60,537 nt of DNA from Ruminococcus sp. (GTDB taxonomy: Bacteria > Bacillota_A > Clostridia > Oscillospirales > Ruminococcaceae). The notes under the pieces are model-generated. The model was not told the DNA's origin, did not search any database, and was given only the letters and a program-made list of their open reading frames with translations. The DNA is taken from the NCBI RefSeq assembly GCF_016283395.1, contig NZ_JAEEMU010000053.1, positions 1 to 60,537 on the forward strand, written 5' to 3'. The position numbers and the translations under genes are program-made. This document shows positions 59,235-60,537 of this stretch, piece by piece; within the stretch, counting starts at the first letter, position 1; each line of letters opens with the position of its first letter.

Positions 59235-59774
59235 ATGCAGCTGGAAATTGGTAAGATCTATAATGGCAAGGTCAAGGGCATCACACAGTACGGAGCTTTC
59301 GTGGATATCGAAGGCGGCGGTACAGGTATGGTGCATATTTCCGAAATCGCCAATACATACGTTAGTGACATAAGAGAGCATCTGTCGGAGGATCAGGAAG
59401 TAAAGGTCAAGGTCATCGGCATCAACGAAGCAGGAAAGGTAAGCCTTTCTATCAAGAAGGCTTCCGAGAACGGTGACTCTCAGCAGCGTCAGCGCCGTTT
59501 CGACAAAGGACAGGGCAAGTTCGATAAGGGCGGTGACAGAGGCGATAGGGGAGCCGATAAGGGTGACCGCAGTTTTGATAAAGGCGACAGAGGCGGCGAT
59601 AAGGGCGAAAGAGCTCAGCGCAGCAAGCCTGTTGTATGGGAGCCTAAAAAGCAGATCCCGCCTTCTGAAATGACATTTGAGGATATGATGTCACGCTTCA
59701 AGCAGACAAGTGAAGAGCGTATGTGTGACCTCAAGCGCAGTACCGACAGAAAAAACGGTACCAGAAGAAAGTAA
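59235..59774 (+). CDS. S1 RNA-binding domain protein (YabR-like) with repetitive charged tail
   Basis: 179 residues. An S1 domain (about 1-75: GKIYNGKVKGITQYGAFVDIEGGGTGMVHISEIANTYVSDIREHLSEDQEVKVKVIGINEAGKVSLSIKKA in its parts) is followed by a low-complexity stretch of F/S-D-K-G-D-R-G repeats (about 90-132) and a C-terminal segment PPSEMTFEDMMSRFKQTSEERMCDLKRS that is typical of the YabR-like group. It probably binds RNA or ribosomes. The gene follows divIC as in Bacillus. No ribosome site better than AAAGGAG at 59217 is seen. Confidence 0.9.
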   Translation: MQLEIGKIYNGKVKGITQYGAFVDIEGGGTGMVHISEIANTYVSDIREHLSEDQEVKVKVIGINEAGKVSLSIKKASENGDSQQRQRRFDKGQGKFDKGGDRGDRGADKGDRSFDKGDRGGDKGERAQRSKPVVWEPKKQIPPSEMTFEDMMSRFKQTSEERMCDLKRSTDRKNGTRRK

Positions 59775-59778
59775 TACA

Positions 59779-59805
59779 GAGCCGTCCGTAAGGGCGGCTT
59801 TTTGC
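59779..59805 (+). terminator. Terminator after the S1 gene
   Basis: GAGCCGTCC / GGGCGGCT stem with a 4-base loop and TTTTTGC. Confidence 0.8.
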
Positions 59806-59863
59806 TGTCCTGCCGTCAATCCATGATCTGAACGGCTCACTGAAAACTTGCCGCTTATCACTC

Positions 59864-59892
59864 TTTACATCGGGCGAAAAAAGTGGTATAAT
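59864..59892 (+). promoter_or_regulatory. Promoter of the last gene
   Basis: TTTACA (59864-59869), a 17-base spacer and TATAAT (59887-59892). Confidence 0.78.
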
Positions 59893-59925
59893 AATATAGA
59901 TTATCAATTATTGGCGGAGATTGTT

Positions 59926-60537
59926 ATGATATTCAGTAAAAATCCCGAGCTTTCAGAAAAGCCCGACCATCTGCATTATCCCATATGCCGCGGAAGACTT
60001 GAGGCGATAAACAATATCAGTGCAAGGATACTGAAGTTTACCGTAGGTGCTGCTGTATTGCTGGCAGCGGTGTCTCTTCTCGGCGCACCTCTCCACGTTG
60101 TGGGGTGGCTGCCCATGATGTTCACCATGAAGGATATCGAATTCGGCATGGGCGGCGGCTTCTGTATCACGCAGGCGTGTATATCTCTGGTGCTCATAGT
60201 TTTTGCGGCAATGGGCTGCACTGAGCGCAAGATATTCGATGTTTTGTTATGCTTTGCCTATATGGCAATGCTGGTGAGCTCAATATTCATCCATCTCAGT
60301 GTATTTGACGCATTCACTTTCATTATCGGACTGGCAGGAACACTGTACAGTTTCGGCATACTGAAGGGATATGTTGACTTCAAGCAGCTCAGAAAGACTG
60401 AGGGCTATCCTATATTCAGCGTATCACTGGCGGAATACGACGACAGGAAGAAAAACAGTCCCGACGGCTATTACCGCGACCACTACGACGAGCTTGTACG
60501 TCAGAGACTGATGCAGCAGCGTCAGGGCTCACAGCCT
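59926..60537 (+). CDS. Membrane protein, partial
   Basis: Open from ATG 59926 (GGCGGAG upstream) to the right edge without a stop, 204 residues visible. An N-terminal cytoplasmic stretch with HYPICRGRLEAINNISARIL is followed by four membrane segments (about 40-58, 78-98, 104-124, 128-145) and a charged region, FKQLRKTEGYPIFSVSLAEYDDRKKN. No family recognised. The C-terminus is outside the window. Confidence 0.8.
   Translation, partial: MIFSKNPELSEKPDHLHYPICRGRLEAINNISARILKFTVGAAVLLAAVSLLGAPLHVVGWLPMMFTMKDIEFGMGGGFCITQACISLVLIVFAAMGCTERKIFDVLLCFAYMAMLVSSIFIHLSVFDAFTFIIGLAGTLYSFGILKGYVDFKQLRKTEGYPIFSVSLAEYDDRKKNSPDGYYRDHYDELVRQRLMQQRQGSQP

Overview
The window reads as chromosome of a fibre-degrading Firmicute of the genus Ruminococcus, most like R. 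flavefaciens or a near relative. The clearest reason is a secreted xylanase of about 1390 residues with a dockerin module and Thr-rich linkers, the hallmark of a cellulosome. Supporting signs are T-box and lysine riboswitch leaders, yabP-yabQ-divIC sporulation and division genes, many ECF sigma/anti-sigma pairs and sigma-A promoters with 17-base spacers. I see no rRNA, tRNA, phage, transposase or CRISPR array.

Layout. 1-5637 (minus strand): queA, a lone PAS protein, tgt, a large membrane protein, a GIY-YIG protein and the start of hflX, so the two late steps of queuosine synthesis sit together. 5650-9250 (plus): a lysine riboswitch, then asd, dapA and dapB (aspartate to diaminopimelate/lysine), separated by repeat-derived spacers. 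9331-10299: a GNAT acetyltransferase and a hotdog thioesterase. 10315-13589 (minus): an ECF sigma/zinc-finger anti-sigma pair and a LacI-type sensor fused to a GGDEF domain, divergent from the xylanase at 14241-18410 (GH11-CBM22-GH10-dockerin-GH11-CE4). 18654-23433: a second ECF/anti-sigma pair, an AraC regulator and a flotillin. 23735-25175: a 30-codon Cys-rich ORF, a terminator and the RNA ligase rtcB. 25305-27104: a GNAT, a 55-residue basic protein and a membrane protein. 27105-29723: a third ECF/anti-sigma pair, with an attenuator-like leader, followed by a sortase-anchored Thr-rich surface protein. 29750-34428: a candidate structured RNA and sbcD-sbcC. 34647-36869: a zinc-ribbon, low-complexity and leucine-rich-repeat protein.

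37181-41216: an Asn-specific T-box leader followed by asnS, a leucine-rich-repeat lipoprotein and asnA, so charging and synthesis of asparagine are probably co-regulated. 41288-44143: an M16C peptidase. 44394-49635 (minus): a Phe-specific T-box, a MITE-like element, pheS, two small paralogous membrane-protein genes and pheT. The pheT start region is duplicated around one of the inserted genes. 49785-54443: a small membrane protein, a GT-C-type transferase, the NAD(P)HX repair enzyme and a lipoprotein. 54569-58009: a DUF3810-like metalloprotein and two tandem paralogous lipoproteins. 58030-59774: yabP, yabQ, divIC and an S1-domain protein. A partial membrane protein ends the window.

Several non-coding signals have not, to my knowledge, been described: the rtcB leader ORF plus terminator, the structured RNA before sbcDC, the attenuator before the third ECF gene, the hairpin covering the yabP ribosome site, the pheS-pheT insertion with duplicated start region, and a two-copy intergenic repeat at 7234 and 44304. 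All calls come from reading the sequence; no database search was run.
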